Source: Nicotiana tabacum (Eukaryota; Streptophyta; Magnoliopsida; Solanales; Solanaceae). Taken from it: a stretch of 64,000 bases of DNA. This document shows positions 32,441 to 44,884 of this stretch, piece after piece. Location: positions 67,753,153 through 67,817,152 of the forward strand of contig NC_134081.1 of the NCBI RefSeq assembly GCF_000715075.1, given 5' to 3'. Each line of letters begins with the position of its first letter. Within the stretch, counting starts at the first letter, position 1. Under the pieces are notes generated by a model, which worked only from the letters and a program-made list of their open reading frames with translations, was not told the DNA's origin and did not search any database. The position numbers were made by a program, and so were the translations under genes.

Positions 32441-34093
32441 TTCTTTGAGAAAAAGTCTCAAAAGAATTGCTTATTTTGGTTCAAAATAATTTTTTTCGTT
32501 TTACATAACAATATGAAGAAAAAAGTGTCTAACCGAACCCTTATAAATTCTTGTTCTTTTCTTTTTTACCAACATTTCAAAATAAGTTTATCCTTTCACC
32601 TAGTTAGTACAAACTAAAAAAACATCTAACAAAACACTTCAAACTTATGATATATATTACCATGTAAATTGTAAATCATGTCCACTGCAATATATATACA
32701 ATCAAATTTATATTGATCAATTGTAATAAATTATTTAGAAATAAAGTAAAATATTTGAGGGATATATAATAATTAAAAAATGTGAGAATACTTATAAAAA
32801 AAGATTTCACTTTATTTGTTTTACGTAAATTAAAGTGTCACAAAATTTATCTATACACAATAAAATTTGTTCTTTAACATGGAAAAAAAATTATAAAGGT
32901 AAGTCGTAATATTGTTTACCAAATATATTATTCTTGCATGTCTTCCATGTGCATCATCATGCCTCCAATTCCTCATTTTTTTCTGTAAATCCTGTCATGA
33001 ATTGTGTCCTTCAACAAAAAGGGACTCCATTACAATTAATATAACGAACAACCTTTACTAACTCTTTCTCCGCTCTACTTATTCGATCCGTGTTTCACTT
33101 ATGCTATGTATCGTATCTGTATTCTAAGGTATTATTTTTGGAACTGTTGATTGTATGTGAAATTGTGTGTGACAAAGAAGATATAAAAGAGGCGTAGTTA
33201 AGAAGATGAATGGAAAGAAGGGGAAGTTTTTTTTGGGTTTCTTAGGGAAAGTAAACGGATAACTGAAGGCAGAACGAGTCTTTCAAAGGGTGCTTTAATT
33301 TTTACTCAATAAGTGGGTGCTTTAAAATCAGTTTTCTTTTTTAAAGAGAAAAAAACGTGTCCTTTAATTGTGCCATGTAAAATCAGTTATTTTTTTAAAA
33401 AGTAAAAAATTCTAAAATTTTGAATTCTAAAAAAAACTGTCTGAAATTTTGAATTCTGGAAAAAAAAACTGTCCTTTACATTTTTTTTAAATATATTTGA
33501 AACTCCAACAAAATTGGAGAATTGTCCAAACATTTTACACGTGTCAATTTAATGTTACGCCACTTGTCACCATAATATTTCTTTGTCTCTCCTATTATAT
33601 ATAAATAGATATATATATATATTATTCACCGGTGCCTACTCCATGTCTAATCTTCTTGTATATACTATATGTTGGCAGACTGCTCTCTGGTTTATCTCAT
33701 TAATTCTCGTTGAATATAACTAAAGCAAATAGAAATAAAGGTTTCAGTATGACCAGCCAAGTTATTATGCATGCAAGAACTGTGAACGAGGTGAGCAAAA
33801 AGGCACCTATATCATCCAATCTCAGAAAGAGGAATGCAGTTTATTGTATGCCAACGTACAATAAAAGAGAAAGAGACGAAGTAGCCACTAGTGAATATAA
33901 AGATCAACAGTTCTGTCATGGCAATAATTGAAACTAGCCTTTGAGAAAGGAGCAGAAGACATGACGTGGAAGATGGATAAAACAAACCGAAACATATAAT
34001 GCTGGAAAGGAGAATCATAGAGCTATGAAGCACCCAAGATGTAACAGTGATAAGCAGATTTCAACTAATGGAGAGCAAACGGAAACTCTGAAG
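32441..34093. other. AT-rich DNA, then leader of the DUF4283 frame
   Basis: 32441-33290 has no visible feature. 33290-33620 is the third copy of the local repeat. From about 33640 composition changes to less AT-rich sequence leading into the reading frame at 34094; it may be the 5' untranslated part of that LINE-like unit, which is an inference from position only. Confidence 0.45.
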
Positions 34094-34896
34094 ATGGCAC
34101 GTCCTCGCCGACTCCAGTTCTCAGATGTCGGCACTTCTACTCAGACGTCACCTGCCCAGTAAGAATCGACAATCGAGTCACCACCAATTCAGAGGCCAAC
34201 TACTCCAATTCAGCAGGACTAGAGAGGAAGAAAGCACAATCGAAGTTTGCAGATGGGTATGCAGTTGGAGTATGCACCTCCAGCTCAGCGAAATGGTAAT
34301 TAGATTATCGCTAAAATTGAAGAGGATGAAATTAAGCATCTCAACGATCACTGGGCAAATGCCCTTATAGGGTATGTCCAAGACGACACACCCTATGGAA
34401 TGTCTATGGAAGATTTTGTTACCGCCATCTGTGACTTTGTTTCGAAGCCCCAAATTCTATACCACAACGATGGCTATTATGTAGTTCGATTTGCTACTAC
34501 AGAGGATCGAGATATGGTGATGCAAGCAGGCCCTTATACATATCATAATAAGCCATACATTTTGCAGAACTGGAAGAGAAATTTCTATTTTGTTCCTGAA
34601 TGTATCACTACTATTCCACTACGGGTGAATTTTTTAGGGTTGCCTGTTGGTTATTTGTTTGCAGACGCTCAAAGAAAACTGGCAAGTGCCATTGCTACTC
34701 CCCTGTACACAGACTGATACACTGCAGATTTGAATAAGATCTCATATGCTAGAGTCCTAGTCAATACTGATATTACTAAACCTCTATCAGATTGCATTGA
34801 GATCATTCACATTCCTTCACAGACTATTCACCAAGACTTATCTTATGACTGAAAGCCCAAATTTTGCTCTAACTGCATTTGATTTGGGCATGATGT
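34094..34896 (+). pseudogene. DUF4283 protein (LINE ORF1-like), N-terminal part
   Basis: DUF4283 is found in first proteins of plant LINEs, which bind RNA. A start at 34094 (MARPRRLQFSD) leads into the domain: DHWANALIGYVQDDTPYG, then ICDFVSKPQILYHNDGYYVV, RFATTEDRDMVMQAGPY, and KPYILQNWKRNFYFVPE up to GLPVGYLFADAQRKLASAI. Stops occur near 34160, 34203, 34297, 34717 and 34850. The zinc-knuckle start (KPKFCSNCI, FGHD) is reached when copia element C1 interrupts at the 5-bp duplication GATGT (34892-34896). The frame continues after 56768. Confidence 0.82.
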
Positions 34897-34939
34897 TTGG
34901 GGCTCATATTAAAGAAAAACAAAAAAGAAATGAAGAAAA

Positions 34940-35035
34940 ATGGGATGAGAGGTACCTAACTTTGTTGAAAAAAAATGGGAGGTGGCTAACTTTGTTGAAG
35001 AAAATGGGAGGTGACTAACTTTGTTGAAAAATTAT
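34940..35035. repeat. 29-bp tandem repeat in the C1 LTR, three copies
   Basis: Unit CTAACTTTGTTGAAGAAAAT plus GGGAGGTGG. The 3' LTR has two copies at about 47858-47905. Confidence 0.85.
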
Positions 35036-35091
35036 AGGACTAAATCAACAACAAGCCATCTTCTTTGTAGTAGTTGGATGACATCTCTTAC

Positions 35092-35100
35092 TATAAATAG
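35092..35100 (+). promoter_or_regulatory. Probable TATA box of C1
   Basis: TATAAATAG with CATTTATTCTTCATTTC downstream; conserved in the 3' LTR at 47964-47972. Confidence 0.6.
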
Positions 35101-35430
35101 AGGCATTTATTCTTCATTTCAATTACACCAAAATAAGAGAGAAGCAATAAAAGTTAGAGAGAGTAATCCACAGATTGTAGTCTGTGAGATAAATAGTGAG
35201 TGTGAGTAATATTGTAGTGAGGTGTTTTAAATAAAGAGTGTTATTTAATTTTAAAATTGTAGTAGTCTCTTGACACTACTAAGTTATAATATTATAGTAG
35301 TTATATTGCTCCGCTCGGGTATTGTATTTTACCCCATTAAAAGAGTTTGGTGTCGTTGTTACTCTCTTGTCTTATTATTATTTGTCGTGGATATTATTCC
35401 TTGGCGGAATTATTATTTTTCCCAACAATG

Positions 35431-35442
35431 TGGTATCAGAGC
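35431..35442 (+). other. C1 primer binding site (tRNA-iMet)
   Basis: TGGTATCAGAGC, the standard copia primer site complementary to initiator Met tRNA, 3 bp after the LTR. Confidence 0.92.
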
Positions 35443-35445
35443 CAT

Positions 35446-36538
35446 GAAAAATAATGGTACGCTGTCTTTTGAGTACCCCCGACTCACAAAAGATAATTAT
35501 GAGAAATGGTGTCTACGTATGAAAGATGTGTGGGAAAATCGTAGATAGAGGGTATACAAAACCCGATAATGAGGAAGCTCTGCCTCAAAATAAAAAATTT
35601 GTCTTGGCAAAGACGAGGAAGAAGGATCAACAAGACCTCGCGCTCATCCACTAATGTTTGGATGATGCCAGTTTGAGAAGGTGGCAGATGCTACCACCTC
35701 AAAGGAAGCTTGGGGGATTTTACAAAATTCTCTTCAAGGTGTAGACAAGGTGAGGAAGGTAAAACTTCAAACTCTAAGGGCTGATTTTAAAGTTTTAAAA
35801 ATGAAAGAATCCGAATGTATTTCTGATTATTGTTCAAAAGTGAAGGCTGTTGTAAATCAACTAAGAAGATACGGGAAGGACATAGAAGATGTCCGTATGG
35901 TAGAAAAGATCCTTCGCACTTTAACACCTAAATTTAATTTTGTGGTGTGTGCTATTGAGGAGTCTAAAGATTTAGAGTTTATGATGGTAGAGCAATTGGA
36001 GGGTTCTTTACAGGCCCATGAAGAAAAGATCAAGAGGAGACAAGAAGTGCTATTGCAGCAACTTCTTAAAACTCGGGCATCCTTTAAGGATTATGGAGGT
36101 GAAAAGAGTTATCGAGGAAACGGGCGAGGCCGAGGCCGTGGTGGTCATGGAAGAGGAAGAAGTAATGGTAACAACTTCAACAATGAAGTTAAAATCCACC
36201 AGACATTTAGAGGTCGTAGTCGTGGGCATAGAGGAGGAAGAGGATGTGGCTACTACCAAAAATATAATGGACAAAGGTATGATAAATCAAATATTGAGTG
36301 TTATAATTGTCACAAATTTGGCCATTACTCTTGGGAATGTCGTAGCAATATTGAAGAAAAAGCTAACCTTGTTGACGACAAGAAAGAAGAAGTTGAGTCA
36401 TCATTGTTGATAGCACTCAAGGAAGAAGACAAGGATGATTGCAGCTCGTGGTATTTGGGCAATGGAGCAAGCAATTATATGTGTGGATGCAAAGAGAAGT
36501 TTGTGGAGATCAATAAAACGGTGAGAGGTAATGTGTCC
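35446..36538 (+). pseudogene. C1 gag and start of protease
   Basis: Begins MKNNGTLSFEYPRLTKDNYE (35446), then stops and shifts near 35547-35680. From 35681 it is open: the UBN2 gag domain (SKEAWGILQNSLQGVDKVRK, EKILRTLTPKFNFVV), an Arg/Gly-rich RNA-binding stretch, and the zinc knuckle CYNCHKFGHYSWEC near 36298. The protease active site near 36455 reads WYLGNGASNYM where D-x-GAS is normal: the catalytic Asp is Asn. The frame ends where G3 is inserted at 36539. Confidence 0.9.
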
Positions 36539-38388
36539 TATTACACCCCACATTTTCGTATATGAAAGCACGCCATAAATAAATTCATGAGAGCTCGGAA
36601 ATGAGATGTTACATCCCGTATTTTCTTTGTACGCTAATATTTCGTCATAAGTAAATCGACGTAAGCTCGGGAACGAGATTATTTTGGGATTGTAAGTATT
36701 AGTCTATTCCAAACAAGTGATGAGAATATTCATGAAGGAGAGAGGGTAAGCAAATCGAAGAAAATAAAATTCCTCGAAGTTTGACAATTTGGGATAAAAT
36801 ACGGTTCGAGCTATAATACCCGATATTTATGGATTAGTGCCATACAAGGTATCATATGGCCATGATAGTATAATGTATAAATTGTATTAAAAAGGAGTAG
36901 TATTTTAGTAATTCTTAATTATGCGGGTAATTGGTTATTTACCGGGTAACGGAATATTATCTAATTAATTAATTGGTTATGGGATAAGATTAAAATTACC
37001 CCCACCACCAGGCAGCAAGCCACTTCATAAAGAGATGACTCTTAGTCATTCTTGATAGGTGGTAAAATGATGTGTTACCAAAACATTTCAACAACGTGAA
37101 GTGTTACCAAAACACTTTAATTCCAAATATCTTTCAAAACAAAACCATAACTACAATCAGATCCTAAACCTCATTCCTAATAATTTCAATACCAAGACCT
37201 TACAACCAAAAGTAAACGTTAGCAATTCTCCTTGCAACAAATTCCAGCAAGAATTTTTAGAGTCTTAGCAACGGAGAAATTTTGTGGTTCTAAAGAAGTA
37301 CGGTGCAACCTTTTCCAAGAATATCATATGGATTTTTCCCTACTCCGAGTATGTTAAGGCTATCCCTTCTTTACTTTTGGCATGATCTATACGAAACGAG
37401 CAAATGCACAATTTTCTTAAATAACTATATCCATTGAAATATTAGGAGTGTCTATATTCTTGATTCCCCATGTGAATTATTATTATATCTTCTGTTCATG
37501 GGTCTCAGAAAAATACGTATTTGATAAAATTTATCCGACAGGCATATTATTTTTATGACATTCCGAGAAAATATTATTAATGTATTTCTTATGCATTTCA
37601 TGCATTTATACATATACATTGACCCATGACCAGATGGTGTTATATACACGTATATATGTATATATATGTATGTGGGATGTGGAAAAAGGTTATGGCGTTA
37701 TATACGCACCGCCACCTGATCACCTGGTATACGTTGATGATTTGCCCACAGTGGCTGAAATGATATGATGGGATGCCCTCAGAGGCTTGATGATTCTATG
37801 AATGCATATACCTATGCATGGTATGATATTTATACATATATGCATGACATTATAAAAATGAAATGACTCACAGAGCTATGCAGACGTACATGTCGAGTTT
37901 TTTACTCCATGTTTCTCTCATGTCTATTATTTACTTATTTTTATTCCTTACATACTCGGTACATTATTTGTACTGACGCCCCTTTTGCCTGGGGATGCTG
38001 TGTTTCATGCCCGCAGGTCTTGATACACAGGTCGAGAGTCCTCCGAGTAGGCGATCAGCTCAGCAGAAGATATTGGTGCACTCCATTTGCTCCGGAGTTG
38101 CTTGTTTGGTCAGTATGATTTAGATGTGTATGGTTTGGTATGGCGGGGATCTGTCCCGACCTTTATGACAATTATGTACTCTTAGAGGCTTGTAGACATA
38201 TGTCGTGTACGTGAAAGATTGTACGGCCTTGTCGGCCTATGTTTTGAGTTTATAAATGATGATGTTGGCCTATTAGGCCCGTATGTCACGTGTATTTGAT
38301 GATAGTAATAAGAAAGATACGTTACAGTGGTACTCGGTTGAGTAAGGTACCGGGTGCCCGTCGTGGCCCATAGGTTTGGGTCGTGACA
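36539..38388 (+). repeat. G3 5' LTR
   Basis: 1850 bp, ending GGTCGTGACA. It differs from the 3' LTR at many sites and lacks the 53-bp duplication found there. Its start holds two imperfect tandem copies of the terminal 70 bp (TTACACCCC..GAGATG and TTACATCCCG..GAGATT). Confidence 0.9.
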
Positions 38389-41300
38389 AAAGTGGTATCA
38401 GAGCAGTTCTGTCCTAGGGAGTCTACAAGCCGTGTCTAGTAGAGTCTTGTTTATGGGTGTGTCGTGCACCACACTTATAAGCAAGAGGCTACAGGGCATT
38501 TAGGACTGTCACTTTTTCTTCTTACTCTAGATCGTGTGGTAGAGCTCATTTATAAGAATTCAAACTCCTAGCTTCTATTTTATCTGTAATATGACGATAC
38601 ATCCAGTTGGTAAGAGATTGAATACGGATATTGAAGATTTGAGTCAGAGGAACTCGATTTTTCATAATGCTTATGATGAGAAAATGTAAGGTCTTCAATA
38701 GATCATATGTGTACTAAAATGTGTAAGCCTATTGATAAGGAGCCTTAAGGCAAAGATATCTATCCACCCCTATGGTGAAAGGCAATGAGAATTTAGAAGA
38801 TAGTACAAGTCTCAACAAGTAAATGAAGCAAGGTGAAGAAGGGTACGAGGCGCCCAGTTAATGAAGACTATCATTATTTACCATTCATGATGGGAGATAT
38901 AAGCATTTTGAGTTACCTTCAATGGTTGCAAAGGTATGTACAGCTGGCCATACCCATCTCATTTATGCCATATGGAAGCTAACAGGAGTAGTATAAGAGA
39001 AGGACGGATATCAAGGTCCGGCTGGGGTTAGAGTGACCCAAAAAGGGTGGATGGAATATTTGAGTTGGTTGACATTTCCGAAGAATAGTGCAAACGTGGT
39101 AATGGATCTCCTGGTGAGACACCTCGATGGTACACCCTAAAATAGTACAGCTAGATATGAGTACTACAAAGATAAGCACTGGAAGCCTGGAAAGGTTAAA
39201 TATTATCTTAGTATGGCTCCCGTCCCTAGCAGAGAGAGAATGTTAGGCAACCCGAAGAACTAGTAGATGGAGCAAGGGGAGCTAAAAGCAAGAGAATGTC
39301 TTGTTGAAGTTTTCAGAATAAGGTGATAGACAAAGATGTTAGCAGGGAAATAAGAAGAGAGTTAATAAAGCATTATGAGTAAGATGTCAACATGGATGAC
39401 AACGGTAGATCAAAACAAAAATGGTAGTATTATAGAGTCAATAGTCAGGGGAAGGAAAATATGAGAGGTGACAGTCCTTGAGGAAACAAAAGAGTATAGG
39501 CCATAAAGTCACTTCGAAAAATAAGTTCGTGACTCCAACGCAACTACCGAAAGGAAAAGTTAGACCCCAGTATAATAGAAATCAGTATGGGCTGGTGAAC
39601 AAGATAAATTAAACATGAATTAGGGACTGGGTGACTTGATAATAGTTAGCATCACGAGAATTTCAGATTTGCGTTCCGGCAATAATAGAATGGACAACAG
39701 AAGATGATTCATGAGAAATTCAGAAAATGGTCATTCAGGAAAACGCTTCCCTAAAGCAAGTAATATGAGCAAAGTTAAGCTTAAAGGATTGTATGTGCCA
39801 GTTGCACTAAGTGTCACCATTGCGAGTAAGGGAATTTGTTATCCTGGGTACAAAAGGATTATCGCAAGGCGTGTAAGGGTTATTGATGTCGTGAAACGAC
39901 GCCAAAGATGAAGAGGTAAAATATCTATAGGTAGATCCTTGTGGCTTCAGCTCTTAGTACTCCCCTAAAGGGGGGAATATGGAGTTACGTGGCATTAAAT
40001 CGGAATTAAGTAATTCTAGTAACTATGGAATGGTAAAGGAAGAGTGCGACAAAAATGAAAAGGGGATGAGATTGCACGTATTCAAATCCTACAGATGTAC
40101 TACGATTCCAGAATATTATGCAAGCACGACGTCAAGGAGAGGAAGTAAGGGTTCCTGCCTGAGATGTTATTGATATATAAGGAGCACGTACGAGACGTAA
40201 GTTAAGATAAAGGAAATGACCCAAGAAAGATTACGAGGAATATTGATATGAGAATGGGCCAACGAGTAGTTAGTAGTTGATTCAGGAAGAGCCTGGTTAT
40301 GGCTAAACTGGGGGTTACAGACGAGGTAGCAGACCGTGCAAGATAAACATAGTAAAACCCAATATGGGGAATTTAGTCTCGCAGATATGACCTCGGAACC
40401 CTTGAGAAATATTCAGATAGAAGTTGGGGTAGTTAAAGGTGACGTATAAGTGTTACGGAAATAAAAGAGGATGCCACTAAAAATAGTCAAAATTTAAGTT
40501 CAAAAGCAACCCTACAAGCACACGAGCGTAAACTACGAATAATTATAGGAGAGAAAGGACATTAAGTATTCGGTGTAATTAGCTCGCAACTTTACAAGAG
40601 TCAGATAATCCTCCCTAAATACTACAATGAAAGACTGGCTGAGAAAGTAAGGAAGGAAGCTTTAACTTAAGCTAGGTGACCTAAGGAGGAAATGGTCTTA
40701 TAACAACAGTCTCACAACAACATTGTATGCATTCCATAAGAAAATAGCACCTACGGTGGCTAATGAACGGGAAGTAAAATCAGAAGTGATATTCAAGATC
40801 ATATGAGTTGTATGGAATTCCAATATGCATGGGCATGAAGATAAGCTAAGTATGCACGCAAAAAAGGGGGCAGAAAGACCAGGAAAAGTAATTGCTTACA
40901 TTTGAAGAAAGCTAAGATGGAACAAAAAGAATTATTAGATTTATGATCCAGAGTTAGTTACGTTATGAACGTACTTAAGAGTTTGGAAGTTTCATACATG
41001 CAGCATATACAACCGTAGAAGATTCTGGTATAAGTTAAAAGAAAGAATTGAGCCCAGGTCATAGATGAAGGATTGTATTATTAAAGGATTGTATCATGGA
41101 CATTCCTCAATGCCCATGAAAGGCTAAACGTAATAATTAATACCATGAGCTACAGATCAAGAGATAGCTTAAGCCTACATAAAGGCTGATCAGAAGAAGG
41201 AGGAAACTAAAGAGTTATATCAACGAAGTAAATCAAGAATCTGATTATTGGACCCAGAAAATTATAGAAATTATGATTGAGAACATTAAAGGATCACTCT

Positions 41301-42977
41301 TAATATTAGAGATACCAGAGGGATAGTACAACAACCATATTCTATAATGGCCCTACGATAAAGCCGGCTAGAAAAGTACCAGCCTCATAAGAAGTCAGTA
41401 CAAAACTCCCACCGGATTGTGTATGCACCAGAGGTGCAAGTATTATAATAGAGCTTCAAGTTATGGACGTGAATTATACCTATGTGGAAGGGAGGTCATG
41501 AAAGAGATAGAAGATACGATGCGAGATTTTAAGGTAAGTAAGGTAAAGGTGAACAACGTACAAGATACTCAAAGTCAGAAGATTGTGAATAGTCCATGCT
41601 TCGGATAGAAGGCTAGAAGCACTGGGATTCAATATCCAAGAACGATAGCAGCGTCGTCAGTGGCGTACCTTCTAGCCTATTGTTTCTAAGTACCGAGAGA
41701 TCTAGTCAAGAGAATAAAGAAGAGTTAGAGAAGATGTGATGTCTCGCTTAATGTTTCAGAATAACATAAGAGAATCAATGGTGCAAGCAAGTTGAAGGAA
41801 GGTTATGAATAGTATAAATAGATACGTAGAGATCGCAAGCTAAAGTATAGTAAAGCGACAAGGTTTTATGATAGGAGTATGGATAAAAAAGGGCGAGTAA
41901 GAAAGTGATGAGAATGGGTCAGTTCTCGGGATTAAGCCCATAAAAACATGAGAGCCGATGGGTTCTCTAAGTTATAGAAGGCTCAGTATAGCTTGAATAA
42001 ACTCAAAGGAGTGTAAGACTAGTAGCATTTAGAAGAGATGGAATGCTGCCCTGATAGTGAAATGAAGGGGTAATTGTGACAGATAAAAGATAACGGTTGG
42101 GCCTTCGACTGAATAATGATTTGAAGAAAGAAAAATAAAAGGGGAGAAGGAGAAAAGATTTCACGAATGGCATGAGATCAGAATACCCCCATAAGGCGAA
42201 TCACATCGAGTTTCTTTGAAATACGATTGCGGAAATCACTTCAAATATTCCTTGATGCAACGTAAGCCCTAGTGGCAAGGGAAGAAGTTTCAAGTTATCT
42301 GTGGTATATTGTAGATCATTATTGAGGTGAATCAACAATGGATGGACAAAAGTCACAAAGTACGAGATGAGATTAGACTGTCGTTCTTAAGATGAACAGT
42401 AATGAGGAAGCATTAAAGGACTTAGATTTATACATATGGGATAAGCAACGAGAATAATATGGAGTTTGGTAGTAGGCCTCAGTACGATAAATCGAAGTAA
42501 GTGTTAGAGTATATTATGACCTACCTAGATGCAGTAAACTCACACGGATGGATAACCGGGGCTATGAAACAAGAAATAGCAATAGTCGTAAGTTCGACAA
42601 AGTACCGAGGAAAGGACTTCAGTATACCTATAAATGCCTAGAGGGACATCTTTAGTTATGTATATGTTCACAAAGTGAGGCCTAGAGATTGGCTAAAAGC
42701 TGGAGGAAAGAGTCGCATAGGCGCATTTACAAGGTCAGAGTCGTACAGGCTGCATGATAGAAGGTAACAACAGTTACGAGATTGGAAGGATTCCGACCAC
42801 AAGTCGTGGTGTGATAAAGAGGCATAAAGGGAGGGGATGCCCTCGCCTTTGGATTTATTCACAGAACAATTGCCTAGATGGAAAGGAGAGTAATAAAGTA
42901 TTCGGAAGACATAAGCTATGAAAATGGTCAGTGCACCAGTCAACATTCGAGGACGAATGTTCCAAAGGGGGGAATGA
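38389..42977 (+). other. G3 internal region: primer site, leader, then non-coding purine-rich DNA
   Basis: Primer site TGGTATCAGAGC at 38393-38404. To about 38575 the leader parallels that of G4 (GTCCTAGGGAGTCTACAAGC, GTGTCTAGTAGAGT, CTAGATCGTG). From there to 42940 the plus strand is rich in A and G, and no frame exceeds about 70 residues or shows gag, protease, RT or integrase motifs on either strand. No tandem repeats are seen. This is a large non-coding filler, as in LARD-type elements. Confidence 0.8.
42942..42977 (+). other. G3 hairpin and polypurine tract
   Basis: A perfect 8-bp stem AACATTCG / CGAATGTT around AGGA (42942-42961), then CAAAGGGGGGAATGA, which primes plus-strand DNA next to the LTR. 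The same hairpin precedes the G4 tract at 54045. Confidence 0.75.
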
Positions 42978-44884
42978 TGTTACACCCCACATTTTCATAT
43001 ATGAAAGCACGCCATAAATAAATTGATGAGAGCTCGGAAATGAGATGTTGCATCCCGTATTTTTTTTATACGCAAATATTTCGTTGTAAGTTAATCGACA
43101 CAAGCTCGGGAACGAGATTATTTTGGGATTGTAAGTATTATGCTATTCCAAACAAAAAGATGAGAATATTCATGAAGGAGAGAGGGTAAGCAAATCAAAG
43201 AAAATAAAATTCCTCGAAGTTTGACAATTTGGGATAAAATCCGGTCCGAGCTATAATACCCGGTATTTATAGATTAGTGCCATACAAGGTACCATATGGC
43301 CATGATAGTATGATGTATAAATTGTATTAAAAAGGAGTAGTATTTTAGGTAATTCTTAATTATGCGGGTAATTGATTAATTACCGGATAATAGAATATTA
43401 CCTAATTAATTAATTGGTTATGGGATAAGATTAAAATTACCCCCCACCCCCACGTGGCAGCAAGCCACTTCATAAAAAGATGACTCTTAGTCATTCTTGA
43501 TAGGTGGCAAAATGATGTGTTAGCAAAACACTTCAACAACGTGAAGTGTTACCAAAACACTTCAATTCCAAAGATCTTTCAAAACAAAACCATAACTACA
43601 ATCATATCCTAAACCTCATTCCTAATAATTTCAGTACCAAGACCTTACAACCAGAAGTAAACGTTAGCAATTCTCCTTGCAACAAATTCCAGCGAAAATT
43701 TTTAGAGTCTTAGCAACGGAGAAATTTTGCGGTTCTAAAGAAGTACGGTGAAACCTTTTCCAAGAATATCATATGGATTTTTTCCTACTCCAGATATGTT
43801 AAGGCTATTCCTTCTTTTCTTTTGGCATGATCTATACAAAACTAGAAAATGCACAATTTTCATAAATGATTCTATCTATAGAAATATTAGGGGTGTCTAT
43901 ATTCTTAATTCCCCATGTGAATTATTATTATATCTTCTGTTCGTGGGTCTCAGAAAAATACGTATTTGATAAATTTATCCGACAGGCATATTATTTTTAT
44001 GACATTCCGAGAAAATCTTATTAACATATTTCTTAAGGCATATTATTTTAATGACATTCCGAGAAAATATTATTAACGTATTTCTTATGCATTTCATGCA
44101 TTTATACATATACATTGACCCATGACCAGATAGCGTTATATACGCATATATATGTATATATATGTATATGGGATATGGAAAAAGGTTACGGCGTTATATA
44201 CGCACCACCACCTGATCAGCTGGTATACGTTGATAATTTGCCTATAGTGGCTGAAATGATATGATGGGATGCCCTAAGAGGCTTGATGATGCTATGAATG
44301 CATATACCTATGCATGGTATGATATTTATACGCATATACATGACATTATAAAAATAAAATGACTCACAGAGCTATGCACACATACATGTCAAGTCTTTTA
44401 CTCCATGTTTCTCTCATGTCTATTATTTATTGATTTTCTTTCCTTACATACTCGGTACACTATTTGTATTGACGTCCCTTTTGCCTGGGGATGCTGCATT
44501 TCATGCCCGCAGTTCTCGATAGACAGGTCGAGAATCCTCCAAGTAGGCGATCATCTCAGCAGAAGATATTGGTGCACTCCATTTTCTTTGGAGTTACTTG
44601 TTTGGTCAGTATGATTTAGATGTGTATGGTTTGGTATGGCGGGGCTCTGTCCCGACCTTTATGACAATTATGTACTCTTAGAGGCTTGTAGACATATGTC
44701 GTGTACGTGAAATATTGTACGACCTTGTCGGCCTATGTTTTGAGTTTATAAATGATGATGTTGGCCTATTAGGCCCGTATGTCACGTGTATATGATGCTA
44801 GTAATAAGAAACATACGTTACGGTGGTACTCGATTGAGTAAGGTACCAGATGCTCGTCGCGGCCCATCAGTTTGGGTTGTGACA
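42978..44884 (+). repeat. G3 3' LTR
   Basis: 1907 bp, TGTTACACCCC to TTGTGACA. It has two tandem copies (43985-44035, 44038-44088) of a segment present once in the 5' LTR. The 69-residue frame at 44405-44614 is mirrored in the 5' LTR and is not a known protein. Confidence 0.9.

Larger units (their letters stand above)
34897..35427 (+). repeat. C1 5' LTR
   Basis: 531 bp, ending TTTTTCCCAACA. The first bases (TTGGGGCTCAT) have lost the TG start seen in the 3' copy (TGTGGGGCTCAT at 47798). It carries three copies of a 29-bp unit where the 3' LTR has two. Confidence 0.88.
36539..44884 (+). mobile_element. G3: gypsy element without coding capacity, related to G4
   Basis: LTRs 36539-38388 and 42978-44884; the 3' LTR starts TGTTACACCCC, the 5' copy TATTACACCCC. 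There is a tRNA-iMet primer site and a polypurine tract. The leader (38389-38575) matches the G4 leader; the rest of the internal 4.6 kb has no gag or pol. Flanking 5-mers TGTCC and ATTCC look like a diverged target duplication: joined, they restore the C1 frame. It probably depended on a Tekay/Del-type relative for movement. Confidence 0.87.

Noticed and set aside
36018..36410. 130-residue frame overlapping C1 gag in another frame
   Set aside because: Valine/methionine/glutamate-rich reading of the Gly/Arg-rich zinc-knuckle region; the gag frame has the known motifs.
37909..38118. 69-residue frame, repeated at 44405-44614
   Set aside because: Lies in the G3 LTRs; similarity between copies is LTR identity, not selection on a protein.
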